A DNA stretch of 64,000 bases from Micromonospora citrea (GTDB lineage Bacteria; Actinomycetota; Actinomycetes; Mycobacteriales; Micromonosporaceae): contig NZ_FMHZ01000002.1 of assembly GCF_900090315.1 (NCBI RefSeq), positions 6,604,501 to 6,668,500 of the forward strand. The letters run 5' to 3'. The position numbers were made by a program, and so were the translations under genes. Under the pieces are notes generated by a model. That model searched no databases. It had not been told where the DNA came from and was given only the letters and a program-made list of their open reading frames with translations. Position 1 is the first letter of the stretch; each line of letters starts with the position of its first letter. This document shows, one piece after another, positions 1-8,682 of this stretch.

Positions 1-426
1 GAGCGGATCCGCGACCGGGGTGTCACCGTCGTGCTGGTCACCCACTTCATGGAGGAGGCGGAACGCCTCTGCGACCGGCTGGCGATCATCGACCGCGGGC
101 GGGTGGTGGCGATCGACAGCCCGTCCGGCCTGCTCGACCGGGTCGGCGCCGACCACCGGGTGCGCTTCCGCCCCGAGGGGCCGGTCGAGGACGCGCTGCT
201 GCTCGCGTCGCCCGGCGTGACGGGGGTGTCCCGCCACGGTGCCGAGGTGACGGTGACCGGCACCAGGGACGTGCTCCAGTCGGTGCTGTCCACGCTCAAC
301 GGGGCCGGCACCAGCTACACCGACCTGCGGGTCGAGCAGCCCAGCCTCGACGACGCGTTCGTCTCCCTCACCGGCCGCGGGGGCCGGACCGCCACGCAGT
401 CCAAGACCGACGGAAGGTCATCGTGA
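1..426 (+). CDS. ABC transporter ATP-binding protein, C-terminal part (DrrA-type)
   Basis: The reading frame is open from the first base, so the Walker A and signature motifs lie outside the window. What remains is the H-loop segment (VTHFMEEAERLCDR) and the C-terminal extension typical of DrrA/NodI-type exporter ATPases, ending in the family-typical PSLDDAFVSLTG. It would hydrolyse ATP to drive the ABC-2 permease encoded next, whose GTG start overlaps this stop by 4 bases. Substrate unknown; drug, lipid or natural-product export is usual for the family. Confidence 0.9.
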   Translation, partial: ERIRDRGVTVVLVTHFMEEAERLCDRLAIIDRGRVVAIDSPSGLLDRVGADHRVRFRPEGPVEDALLLASPGVTGVSRHGAEVTVTGTRDVLQSVLSTLNGAGTSYTDLRVEQPSLDDAFVSLTGRGGRTATQSKTDGRSS

Positions 427-1160
427 GCGCCCTGACGAAGCTGATCGCCGTCGAGACGAAGCTGTTCCTGCGGGAGCCGGTGTCGCTGTTCTTCGTCTTC
501 GCCCTGCCGATCGGCCTGATGCTCGTCTTCGGGCTGCCGCAGCGCGCCGGCACGGCCGCCGACAGCGGGCAGCACGCCGAGCAGACCTTCCTGCCGTCGC
601 TCGCGCTGGCCCTGACGATCGGCATGCTCGCGCTCTTCACCCTGCCGATGGCGCTCGGCATCTACCGCGAACGTCGGGTCCTGCGCCGCCTGGCGACCAC
701 CCCGGTGCGGCCCGCTCTGCTGCTGGTGGCGCAGGTCGTGGTCAACCTCGTGATGGGCGTCCTCGGCGCGGTGGTCACCGCGATCGCCGTACGGTTCCTG
801 CTGGACCAGCCGGCGCCGGCCAACCTGCCCGGGTTCGTGCTGGCGTTCCTGCTCGGGGTGGCCTGCCTCTTCGCCGTCGGGCTGCTGATCGCGGCGCTGG
901 CGCCGTCCGCGCGGGCGGCGCAGTCCATCGGCCCCGCGCTGTTCTTCCCGCTGCTCTTCCTGGCCGGCGCCTGGCTGCCCCGCGACCGGATGCCGACCGT
1001 CGTGGCCTTCATCGGCGACTACTCGCCGCTGGGCGCGACGGTGGACACGATCGGCGCGGCGTGGGCGGGCGCCAGCCCGGAGTGGGGGCAACTGCTCGCC
1101 CTGGCGGTGACGGCCGTGGCCGGCGCCGCGGCGGCCACCCGCTTCTTCCGCTGGGAGTGA
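423..1160 (+). CDS. ABC-2 type transporter permease (DrrB-like)
   Basis: A 245-residue membrane protein with about six hydrophobic segments, including one near residues 20-40 (VSLFFVFALPIGLMLVFGL) and others in the C-terminal half. A cytoplasmic stretch rich in Arg (YRERRVLRRLATTPV) is the usual ABC-2 coupling region. It starts with GTG overlapping the stop of the ATPase gene, so the two form a translationally coupled two-gene exporter. A hairpin follows the stop directly, which suggests the operon ends here. Confidence 0.9.
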   Translation: MSALTKLIAVETKLFLREPVSLFFVFALPIGLMLVFGLPQRAGTAADSGQHAEQTFLPSLALALTIGMLALFTLPMALGIYRERRVLRRLATTPVRPALLLVAQVVVNLVMGVLGAVVTAIAVRFLLDQPAPANLPGFVLAFLLGVACLFAVGLLIAALAPSARAAQSIGPALFFPLLFLAGAWLPRDRMPTVVAFIGDYSPLGATVDTIGAAWAGASPEWGQLLALAVTAVAGAAAATRFFRWE

Positions 1161-1184
1161 GCCGGGCGGTGGCCGCCGCCCGGC
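1161..1184 (+). terminator. Hairpin terminator after the ABC exporter
   Basis: GCCGGGCGG (1161-1169) pairs perfectly with CCGCCCGGC (1176-1184) around a 6-base loop, starting at the base after the permease stop codon. There is no U tract, as is common in high-GC actinomycetes. Confidence 0.5.
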
Positions 1185-1419
1185 CCCTGCCGGGGCATCG
1201 TCGCTGCCCAGGGCCGTTCCTAGGGGTCCGCTAAGGGTGTTCGGCGGGTGTGACCTGGATTACGTTCGCTGCGGAACGGGCGGTCGGCCATCGGAACGAC
1301 GGAGTTCGGCCCGCAGCGTCCGTTCACCCCGGCAACGGGTGTCGTCAGGCCTGTGTGGACGCGTCCGCCGGCGAGCGGTGGGCCGTCCGAGGTGTGCGGA
1401 ATGCGACGGAGGTCGTGCC

Positions 1420-1665
1420 ATGAAGGACTTTTCGCAAGCGGAGCCGGTCGCCCGGGACGCCGCCGGCATCATCGATGTCGTTCTGGAGGGCGGCCCGGCC
1501 GACCTGCCGGCCGACCTGCGCAGCCGCCGGGTGGCGCGGGCGGAGGAGAAGATCAAGGTCCGGCACTACGGGGGGTACGAGCACTTCGAGCGGGGCGGCG
1601 CCCCGGAGGCGGCCAACGTGCCGGTGGTCTTCCGCTGGACCGGTCGCACCCGGATCGCCGAGTAA
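1420..1665 (+). CDS. Small DUF5988-type protein
   Basis: An 81-residue soluble protein. I chose the ATG at 1420 because GGAGG lies 7 bases upstream; the frame runs further upstream but has no better start. The middle (EGGPADLPADLR) and the C-terminal part (KIKVRHYGGYEHFER) look like the DUF5988 family of small actinomycete proteins, recalled from memory and not searched. No function is known. A VOC-family gene follows 22 bases later on the same strand, so they may be cotranscribed. Confidence 0.6.
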   Translation: MKDFSQAEPVARDAAGIIDVVLEGGPADLPADLRSRRVARAEEKIKVRHYGGYEHFERGGAPEAANVPVVFRWTGRTRIAE

Positions 1666-1687
1666 CGGAGAGGGCGGCGCCAGTCTC

Positions 1688-2068
1688 ATGAGGGCATTGA
1701 ACGACGGGCCGGGGCCTCACCTCACGGTCAGCGACACGACCGAGGCCATCGCCTTCTACACGGACGTCTTCGACGCCGTCGCGCTCCAGCGGGAGTGCCT
1801 GCCCGACGGTCGCGTCCTGCACGCCGAGCTGGCCGTCGGCGGTCACCGCCTGACGGTCAGCGAGTGGTGGGAGGCGGGGGCGCCGGCCGGCGCCGAGGGC
1901 CGCGACGACGTGTTGACCATCGAGCGGGCAGACCCCGAGGCGGTGCTGCGGCGCGCGCTGGCCGCCGGCGCCCGCGTCGAGCCGGCCGCCGACCCGTCGC
2001 GCCAGCCGCTGCTGCGCGATCCCGCCGGCCTGTGCTGGACCGTCGTCGGACCACCCCGCCCGGTGTAG
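1688..2068 (+). CDS. VOC family (glyoxalase/bleomycin-resistance fold) protein
   Basis: A 126-residue protein with the single-domain pattern of the vicinal oxygen chelate superfamily. The first strand-helix unit reads PHLTVSDTTEAIAFYTDVF and the C-terminal strand pair ends in LLRDPAGLCWTVV. It resembles PhnB-like members, whose substrates usually cannot be predicted. It follows the DUF5988 gene closely and ends just before a strong bidirectional hairpin. Confidence 0.8.
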   Translation: MRALNDGPGPHLTVSDTTEAIAFYTDVFDAVALQRECLPDGRVLHAELAVGGHRLTVSEWWEAGAPAGAEGRDDVLTIERADPEAVLRRALAAGARVEPAADPSRQPLLRDPAGLCWTVVGPPRPV

Positions 2069-2090
2069 GCCGATCCTGCCCTCGACGCGA

Positions 2091-2121
2091 CGGGGCCCGC
2101 GCTCGCCGAGCGCGGGCCCCG
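2091..2121. terminator. Bidirectional terminator between convergent genes
   Basis: A 14-bp perfect stem (2091-2104 with 2108-2121) with a 3-base loop sits between the stops of the VOC gene (+) and the secreted-protein gene (-). It can serve both strands. Confidence 0.65.
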
Positions 2122-2164
2122 CCGGGGTATGGCTACCCGGGCACGCGGTGCCGGGCCCCCGGGG

Positions 2165-3115
2165 TCACTCGAAGCCCGGCGTCCAGATGCGCGCCTTGTA
2201 GAACTCGGCGCCCGAGCGCTTGCGGTCCGGCGACTGGGAGAAGCGCACGGTCGGGCTGCCCCAGGTGCGGGAGCCGGTGTTGTCGGCGCGTACGGACACC
2301 ACCTCCCCGGAGGAGTGCCGCACGTACGACTTCACCCGCGTCTCGCTGGAGATCTTCCGCTTGGTGAACGAGCCGCCCGAGGTGTTGATCTCGTAGACGC
2401 CGTCGGTCGCGGTGCACAGCAGCTTGTACTTGTTGCCGTAGTCGGGCTGCAGGTCGTGCCCGAGGTTGTTGCTGCCGAGGCTCACCGAACCGCCGTAGTA
2501 CTTGAGCCGGGTGTTGCGGCGGGAGCCCTCGACCGCGTAGTGCACCAGCTTGCCCTTGCCGATCGCCCAGAGGATCTTGTAGGTCGGGTCCCAGAGGACG
2601 CCGTGGGCGCCGGGGAGGCTGACCGTCTGCACCTTGGCCAGCGACCCGAGGTCGCCGACGCTCTTCGGGGCGTAGAGCGTGAGGTAGCCGTGCGAGCTGG
2701 CCACCACGACCGCGCCCTTCTCCGGGATCCGCTCGATCGCGTGCGGGTTGCCGCCCGGGGTCGCGCTCCAGGCCAGGTCGTTGAGCTCGGTGTGCTTCTC
2801 GCTGTCGATGTCGACGATGCCCGCCCGGCCGCCGGAGGAGACCATGAGGGCGATCCAGCCCTGCTTCTGCGTAGAGCGGATCTTCACGTCCGACAGGTTG
2901 GCCCACGCGCCGCCGCCGGGGCTGAAGCTCCAGTGCACGTTGGCGTCGGTCCAGCTCTTGTTCTTGTGGAACACCAGGATCTTGTTCTTGACCTGCTCCG
3001 TGGTGGCCACGTAGTAGCTGGTCGCCGCCTGCGCGGGGGCCGGGCCCAACAGGGCCGCGGTCGGCGCGGCGACCGCCCCGGCCGCCAGCCCGCGGAGAAT
3101 CGTGCGTCGCTGCAT
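2165..3115 (-). CDS. Tat-exported secreted protein, probable beta-propeller (DUF6528-like)
   Basis: A 316-residue protein. I chose the second of two nearby ATGs (3115) because GGGAGG lies 9 bases before it, while the first ATG (3124) abuts that site. The N-terminus has a twin-arginine signal (MQRRTILRGLAAG) with an AQA cleavage site near residue 30. The mature part has repeated short motifs around Trp and Gly and no catalytic signature I recognise. It resembles DUF6528 proteins (from memory), which are probably sugar- or surface-binding propellers. It is separated from the kinase operon upstream by a hairpin. Confidence 0.65.
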   Translation of the reverse strand: MQRRTILRGLAAGAVAAPTAALLGPAPAQAATSYYVATTEQVKNKILVFHKNKSWTDANVHWSFSPGGGAWANLSDVKIRSTQKQGWIALMVSSGGRAGIVDIDSEKHTELNDLAWSATPGGNPHAIERIPEKGAVVVASSHGYLTLYAPKSVGDLGSLAKVQTVSLPGAHGVLWDPTYKILWAIGKGKLVHYAVEGSRRNTRLKYYGGSVSLGSNNLGHDLQPDYGNKYKLLCTATDGVYEINTSGGSFTKRKISSETRVKSYVRHSSGEVVSVRADNTGSRTWGSPTVRFSQSPDRKRSGAEFYKARIWTPGFE

Positions 3116-3179
3116 CCTCAACATCCTCCCGTTATCCTGTCGGGTCACACATCCTGCCACGGTCGTCCACATTGGTTCG

Positions 3180-3204
3180 CCCCTTTCGCCGAGGAGCGAA
3201 GGGG
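3180..3204 (-). terminator. Terminator of the glnX-pknG operon
   Basis: CCCCTTTCGC (3180-3189) pairs with GCGAAGGGG (3196-3204) with one bulged T. It lies 95 bases downstream of the last gene of the minus-strand operon. Confidence 0.5.
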
Positions 3205-3298
3205 TCTCCGCTCCCGGGCGCGGGCTGCTGCCCGGCAGCGGGAGGCGCCGGGGCTGCAGGGACGGCGGTCGATGCGCTCAGGGCGGCGGCGATCGCGC

Positions 3299-5020
3299 TC
3301 AGGGGCGGTGGGCGTTGCGCCTGCGTACCGCGAAGAGAAGCGCCGCGGCCCGACGGACGTCGCCCGGCCGTCGCGGGTCCGCGGCGATGTCGTGCAGCAG
3401 GTCCCGGTCGGCCCGCCCGGCGGCCAGCGTGATGAGCAGGGCGAAGCACTCCCGCGCGGCGTCCCGACCGGTGGGGCCGTCGGCGCCGCCGGCCCAGTGC
3501 GTCAGCAGTGCCGCGAGCACGTCCGCGCGGAACGACGGCGTGCCGGCCTCGCCGGCCCCGGCGCTGCCGACGAGCAGGTGCCCGGCGGCGATCGCGCCGT
3601 CCGGCTCCGCGAGGCGGTCCCGCAGGAAGGCCGGCGCGACGGCGGCCCGGCTGATCGCCTGCAACGCGACGAACCGCGTCGAGCGGGTGTTCATCAGCGT
3701 CACCCACTCGTCCGGCCGCCAGTCGCGGGCCAGCGGACCGGCCGCCAGGTATTCCACCAGGCTCGGCCAGACCGAGGCCAGGCCGTGCCGGTCGGCCCGG
3801 AACAGGTCCGTGGCGAGCAGGATCCGCCGCACGTGGTCGGGCCAGTCGGGCAGCGCCCGGGCCGGGGGAGCCGGCGCGTGGGCCGCCGTCCAGTCGACGA
3901 CCGCCGCGACCGGATCGCGGCCGGCGACGGCGGCGGTCGCCGCCACCTCGACGAGGTCGGTGTGCCGCGCGGCCAGCCAGCCGGCGGTCCGCTCGCCCCC
4001 GGGCGGGCGGCGCCGCAGCGCCTCGCACGCGGCGTCCAGGCTGTCCCGGCCGCCGCGCAGCAGGGCGCGGACGAACTCGTCGAGCAGGGCCGCCGGGCCG
4101 GGCGGCGGGGCCGCCCCCGCCTGCCCGTTCTCCCAGACGAGCACGGCGACGGTGGCGGTGAGCGGGTTGTGCACCGGGCCGGTGATGCGCTGGGCGTGGG
4201 TCCAGTCGAGGAACCGGCGGGCCGCGGCGTCGTCCGCGAACCACCGGGCGGCCAGCAGCGCGACGTCGGCGTCGGTGAAGTGCGCCAGGTGGTACGCCGG
4301 ATACCCGTCGCTGAGCACGGCCAGCTCGTCCTCGGCCAGGTGCCGCGTGGTGACCAGGACGCGCCACGGCCCCGGCGCGGCGCCCGGGTCGGGGGAGCGG
4401 GCCAGGGCGGCGAGCCGGTTGAGGACGACGGCCCGCTCGTCCGGGTCGGCGACGGCGTCGACCCCGTCCACGCAGACCAGCCACCGCCGGCCGGGCGCGG
4501 GCGGCTGCTCGACGTCGAGCGGGGCGCCGTCGCGGGGGTACGCCTCGGCGAGCGCGGCGGGCAGCGGCCGGTGCACCAGGGCGCCGGCCGGCAGGCTCAC
4601 CAGCACCGGCCCCGGCGGGCAGCGGCGTCGCCGGCCCCGCCCGGCGAGCCAGCGCCGCGCCGACCGGGCGCTCTCGTAGCGGATGAGAGCCGTCTTGCCG
4701 CTGCCCGGCTCGCCGATCAGCAGCACGTTGCCGGCGCCGGTGAGCAGGTCCGCCACGTCGACGCCGTCGCCGGCCGGGGCGAGCCGGGGCACCGCGCGAC
4801 GCGGCACGTACACCTCCGACAGCGGCTTGACGTACCCGCCGAAGCGGTGCGGGTGGACGATGCCGGCGTCCGCCTCCCGCCTCCAGACCGGCTGCAGCGC
4901 GGACCACCAGCCGCGCCGGTCCCGGTCCCGGGTGGCGCGGCGCACGGCGACGACCGCGCCGGCCAGCGCCAGCGCGCCGCTGACGACGCCCGCGACCTGG
5001 TTGCCGATCTCCAGGTCCAT
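3299..5020 (-). CDS. Membrane-anchored NACHT-like P-loop NTPase
   Basis: A 573-residue protein starting at the ATG at 5020, 5 bases after the VWA gene stop. One hydrophobic helix lies near residues 9-26. Walker A is GEPGSGKT (residues 103-110), a Walker B-like LVCVDGVDAV follows, then a sensor-like VLVTTRH, which together resemble STAND/NACHT ATPases. The C-terminal half is helical with no recognised domain. As last gene of the glnX-glnH-pknG operon it may act as an ATP-dependent switch or effector with the kinase; that role is inferred from position only. Confidence 0.65.
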   Translation of the reverse strand: MDLEIGNQVAGVVSGALALAGAVVAVRRATRDRDRRGWWSALQPVWRREADAGIVHPHRFGGYVKPLSEVYVPRRAVPRLAPAGDGVDVADLLTGAGNVLLIGEPGSGKTALIRYESARSARRWLAGRGRRRRCPPGPVLVSLPAGALVHRPLPAALAEAYPRDGAPLDVEQPPAPGRRWLVCVDGVDAVADPDERAVVLNRLAALARSPDPGAAPGPWRVLVTTRHLAEDELAVLSDGYPAYHLAHFTDADVALLAARWFADDAAARRFLDWTHAQRITGPVHNPLTATVAVLVWENGQAGAAPPPGPAALLDEFVRALLRGGRDSLDAACEALRRRPPGGERTAGWLAARHTDLVEVAATAAVAGRDPVAAVVDWTAAHAPAPPARALPDWPDHVRRILLATDLFRADRHGLASVWPSLVEYLAAGPLARDWRPDEWVTLMNTRSTRFVALQAISRAAVAPAFLRDRLAEPDGAIAAGHLLVGSAGAGEAGTPSFRADVLAALLTHWAGGADGPTGRDAARECFALLITLAAGRADRDLLHDIAADPRRPGDVRRAAALLFAVRRRNAHRP

Positions 5021-5025
5021 CGGCG

Positions 5026-6477
5026 TCAGGGCCGGCCCGCGCCGGGCCGCTCCGCCGCCAGGTGGTGGATCCCGCACCCCTCGCAGTACGCGCCGGTCTG
5101 CGCCTCGCCGCAGTGCCGCCACGGCGCGGGCGGCGCGGCCGGCGCGGCCCGCTGCGCCGGCGGTTCCTGCGGCCCCCACCGCGACGTGTGGTGGGACACC
5201 ACCAGCGACGACTGGGTCAGCCGGGCGTCCACGTCGGGCTTGAGACGGACCCGCCCACCGGCGGCGTCCAGCACGTCCACCACGCGGGTGAGCAGGCGGA
5301 CGTCGTCGTCGCGGCCCGCCGCCCCGGCCAGCGCCACCGCGCGCCCGAGGTGCTCCTCGGCCTCGGCGACCCGGCCGGCCCGGGCGGCCGCCAGCCCTCG
5401 CTGGACCGCCGCCGCGTAGTCCTGCTGCCGGGTGTAGTAGGCGACGCTCTCGTTGATCTCCGAGTACCGCAGGGCGTCCTCGGTCCACTCCACGGTCAGC
5501 GGCGCCTCGACCGGCTCCGCGTCCGTGCCGGCGTGCACGCTCAACCAGCCGACCCGTCGCCGCGCTCCCGGCGGCATCGCGTCGACCTCCAGTGCGACGT
5601 GGTAGTCCCGCTGGTCGTGCGGGCTCCACGCGCCCACCGGGTAGTCGGTGCTCAGCTCGCCGGCCGGCTCGCCGCGCGCGCCCAGGTCGGCGAGCACCGG
5701 GTGCACCTGCTTGACGAAGCGCACCCGGGCCAGCCCGGTGGTCCGGACCCGCAGGCGGACGTCGGCGACCCGCCGCGACATCGCGCGGGCCAGCACCGCC
5801 CGGAAGTCGTCGGCGAGCCCGGCGAGGTCCTCCACCGGCACGACGGGGTTGGCGCCCAACGCCTCCGCGATGCCCAGCAGTTCCGCCGCGTCCCAGTCGT
5901 GCACGCCGTCGGCGGAACCGACGGCGCGGCAGTCGACGGTGAAGCGGCCCACGCACTCCTCCACCGCCGCGCGCAGGTCGGCGGGGCGCTGGGACTCGTT
6001 GCGGCCGTCGGTGAGCAGGATGACGTGCCCGATCGCCTCCGGCCGCGTGGCCAGCAGTTGCCGGGCCAGCGACAGCCACGTGCCGATGGCGGTGCCGCCG
6101 TGCGGCGCCACGTGCCGCAGGGCGCTTCGGGCGGCGGCGCGGGTGGCCTCGTCGGCGACCGCCAGCCGCCGGTCGCCCGGGTAGACCATCGTGGCGCGGG
6201 CGGTGCCGGAGACCACCGCGAACGCCACCCCGTCGGGCAGGGCGTCGACGGCCGCGGCGGTCGCCTGCCGGGCGGCGCGCATCTTGGCCTGGGGCGCCCC
6301 CATCGAACCCGACGAGTCGAGCAGGATCACCTCCGCGAGGCCGCCCTGCGGGACCTCCGCGTGGGCCGGCTCCACGCCCCGGACGGTGGCCACCACGTCG
6401 AGGACCGCCCCGTCGGCCGAGACGCACTCGGTGTGGTGCACGCTGAGCCGCAGCGGCAGATCGTCAGCGGAGGACAC
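5026..6477 (-). CDS. VWA domain protein with C-terminal zinc-ribbon-like motif
   Basis: A 483-residue protein. The von Willebrand A domain begins near residue 45 and carries an intact MIDAS motif (D54-S-S-G-S-M), followed by a Thr/Asp-containing second loop (LLTDGRNES). The middle is a beta-rich region like that seen in bacterial VWA proteins of the TerY/YfbK kind. The tail has C-x(n)-C-x2-C (HCGEAQTGAYCEGCG), probably a zinc ribbon echoing the one in the neighbouring kinase. Operon position between pknG and the NTPase suggests a kinase target or adaptor. Confidence 0.75.
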   Translation of the reverse strand: MSSADDLPLRLSVHHTECVSADGAVLDVVATVRGVEPAHAEVPQGGLAEVILLDSSGSMGAPQAKMRAARQATAAAVDALPDGVAFAVVSGTARATMVYPGDRRLAVADEATRAAARSALRHVAPHGGTAIGTWLSLARQLLATRPEAIGHVILLTDGRNESQRPADLRAAVEECVGRFTVDCRAVGSADGVHDWDAAELLGIAEALGANPVVPVEDLAGLADDFRAVLARAMSRRVADVRLRVRTTGLARVRFVKQVHPVLADLGARGEPAGELSTDYPVGAWSPHDQRDYHVALEVDAMPPGARRRVGWLSVHAGTDAEPVEAPLTVEWTEDALRYSEINESVAYYTRQQDYAAAVQRGLAAARAGRVAEAEEHLGRAVALAGAAGRDDDVRLLTRVVDVLDAAGGRVRLKPDVDARLTQSSLVVSHHTSRWGPQEPPAQRAAPAAPPAPWRHCGEAQTGAYCEGCGIHHLAAERPGAGRP

Positions 6478-6513
6478 GGACCACCTCTTTCCCTCGGGGC
6501 CGGCGGCCGAGGA

Positions 6514-8682
6514 TCACCACCACGTCACCGGCCGGTACGCGTTGGCCAGGTCGACGAGCGCGATCCGCTCCCGTCGGTCCGCCGTGCGCCGGGCGCGGGA
6601 CCGGCACCGGCGCTCGAACGCGCGGCGCAGCGCGTCCTCGTCGAGCGGCTGGCCGAAGAGCCGCCGCCCGTCGTGGCGCCCCTCGGTCAGGTCGCAGCCG
6701 AGCGCGATGCGCAGGATGTGCGCCTCCACCTCCTCGCGCTCGCCGAACGGGGGGAGCTTGTCGACGGTCGCGGCGGCGTCGATCGCCGCGTCGAGCCGGC
6801 GCCCGTCGTCCGGCGCGTCGAGCAGGATCCGCACGGCGCAGGTGACCGCCACCGTCGAGGCGCGGGAGGACTCCGGCACCCTCAGCAGGGCGTCGGCGGC
6901 GCCGCGCGGGTCGGCGGCCGCCAGCAGACAGCGGGCCAGCCCGAACGCCGCGGCCACCACGCCCGGGTCTGCGTCCCAGACCCCCCGGTAGTGGTCCGCG
7001 GCCGACCGCGGGTCGCCGTCGAGCTCGCAGGCGACGGCGTACGCGAGCCGGGTGGAGACCTCGCCGGGCAGCCACCCGTACACCTGCTCGAAGCGGCGGC
7101 GCGCGGTGGCGAGGTCGCCGCCGACCAGGGCCACCAGGCCGCGGTGCCACCACAGCGACCAGTCCCGCAGCTCCTCGGGGAAGTCGGCGAGCAGCGGCCC
7201 CGCCTCGTCCGCCCGGCCGGCCGCGAGGAGGGCCCGGACGGCGCGGTAGGTGACCTGCGCCGTCCGCTCGGGCGCGGTCTTCAGCAGTTCGACGAGCTCG
7301 GCCGGGTCGGCCGGCCCGAGCGAGGCGAGGAACCCGGCGGCCGGGTCGGCGCCGTCGACCAGGGGCGCCGGCAGGCCGAGCATGATCTCCACGACGTCGA
7401 GGGCGTCGCCGTCGGTGTGCAGCCCGAACGCGCACGCCGAGGGGCTGAACAGCGTCGACCGGGTCGGCCGGGGCACGCCGTCGCCGGCGGAGCTGACCTG
7501 CCGCCGCACCCCCCGCACCTGCTCGCGCATCTCGGCCGCCGAGCCGAAACGGTCGTCCGGGTCGGCGGCGGTGGCGCGGGCCAGCAGCCGCAGGAACGGG
7601 TCGAGCCGGGCCGGCACGGGCAGCCGCAGCACGTCCTGTCCCGCCGGGATCCGGGTCACGTCGACGGACCGGGGCACCAGGGTCAGCGCGGCGAGGGTCC
7701 GGCCGACGGTGTAGAGGTCCGAGCGGACGCTGGGGCCCGCCGGGCCGAGGCGCTCCACCTCGGGGGCGGTGAAGCCGGCGGTGCCCCAGGCCGGGCTCAC
7801 CGTGTTGTCGATCCGGCGGGCCGCGCCGAAGTCGACCAGCTTGATCGGGTCGGCGGCGCCCCGACCGCCGACGCGCATCACGTTCTCGGGCTTCAGGTCG
7901 CAGTACAGCCAGCCCTGGTCGTGGAGGTACTCGAAGGCGTCGAGGATCTGCACGCCGTAGCCGAGCGCCTGCGCCACGTCGACCGCGCTGGCGCCGCCGC
8001 CCGGGCCGGCCGTGCTGCGCGCCTCCTCCAGGCTGCCGCCGTCGACGTACTCCATCACCAGGTAGCCGACGTCCCGGTCGGACTCGGGGCGCAGCGCGTG
8101 GGTGATCGTGACGATGCGCGGGTGGTTCAACGCGATAAGCGCCTGCCGTTCGGCGACGAAGGCCGCGGCGGCCTCCCGGTCCTCCGGGTTGCGCTGCCCC
8201 TTGAGCACCCGCCACGCGCCGTCCATGTCCTCGTCGCGGGCGAGGAACACCCAGCCGACCCCGCCGTTGCCGAGGCAGCCCTCGATCCGGTAACGCCCGG
8301 CGCGCAGGTCGCCGTCGGCCAGGGGCGGGGTGAAGGAGTAGCGGGTGCCGCAGTCCGGGCAGTACCCGGCGACCCGGGGCAGCCGGCGCCGGCAGGTCGT
8401 CTGCGGGCAGTAGCGGGAGTGTTCGGGGACGACCGGCTGCGCCACCACCGCCGACAGCGGGTCGTGGGGCCGGGCGGTGGGCAGCACGGCCGGTCGCTCC
8501 CAGGGACGGGACGCGGTGCGCGGCGGTCGCGGGTCGGGGGCCGGCTCCCGGGCGGGTCCGTCGACCACGTCGGACCCGGCGCTCGCCCCGGCGCACTCGT
8601 GCCCCCACAGCCGGCAGAACCCGTCCTGGTCGACCCGGCCCGGGCAGTTGCGTTCCGCGCAGCCGCGGCTGACCGCCGTCAT
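6514..8682 (-). CDS. pknG: PknG-type serine/threonine protein kinase
   Basis: A 722-residue protein whose ATG overlaps the upstream stop (ATGA). The layout matches mycobacterial PknG. An N-terminal Cys segment (C8, C13, C23, C30) and a rubredoxin-like pair of knuckles (C92, C97, C108, C111) precede the kinase domain. The glycine-rich loop is GCLGNGGVGWVF, the ATP lysine K161 is in VLKG, the catalytic loop is CDLKPEN (no HRD arginine, as in PknG), then DFG. A TPR-like C-terminal half ends in a PknG-like tail (LVDLANAYRP). In mycobacteria PknG controls glutamate metabolism through GarA; the neighbouring glnH and glnX homologues support the same sensing role. Confidence 0.92.
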   Translation of the reverse strand: MTAVSRGCAERNCPGRVDQDGFCRLWGHECAGASAGSDVVDGPAREPAPDPRPPRTASRPWERPAVLPTARPHDPLSAVVAQPVVPEHSRYCPQTTCRRRLPRVAGYCPDCGTRYSFTPPLADGDLRAGRYRIEGCLGNGGVGWVFLARDEDMDGAWRVLKGQRNPEDREAAAAFVAERQALIALNHPRIVTITHALRPESDRDVGYLVMEYVDGGSLEEARSTAGPGGGASAVDVAQALGYGVQILDAFEYLHDQGWLYCDLKPENVMRVGGRGAADPIKLVDFGAARRIDNTVSPAWGTAGFTAPEVERLGPAGPSVRSDLYTVGRTLAALTLVPRSVDVTRIPAGQDVLRLPVPARLDPFLRLLARATAADPDDRFGSAAEMREQVRGVRRQVSSAGDGVPRPTRSTLFSPSACAFGLHTDGDALDVVEIMLGLPAPLVDGADPAAGFLASLGPADPAELVELLKTAPERTAQVTYRAVRALLAAGRADEAGPLLADFPEELRDWSLWWHRGLVALVGGDLATARRRFEQVYGWLPGEVSTRLAYAVACELDGDPRSAADHYRGVWDADPGVVAAAFGLARCLLAAADPRGAADALLRVPESSRASTVAVTCAVRILLDAPDDGRRLDAAIDAAATVDKLPPFGEREEVEAHILRIALGCDLTEGRHDGRRLFGQPLDEDALRRAFERRCRSRARRTADRRERIALVDLANAYRPVTWW

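Noticed and set aside
20..220. Short alternative frame at the window start
   Set aside because: It overlaps the ABC ATPase frame, which has family motifs; this one has none.
2129..5419. Very long open frame on the plus strand opposite the secreted-protein, NTPase and VWA genes
   Set aside because: It has shadow-like composition (Arg/Gly/Pro/Ala) and no domain, ribosome site or intergenic logic. The minus-strand genes show clear motifs.
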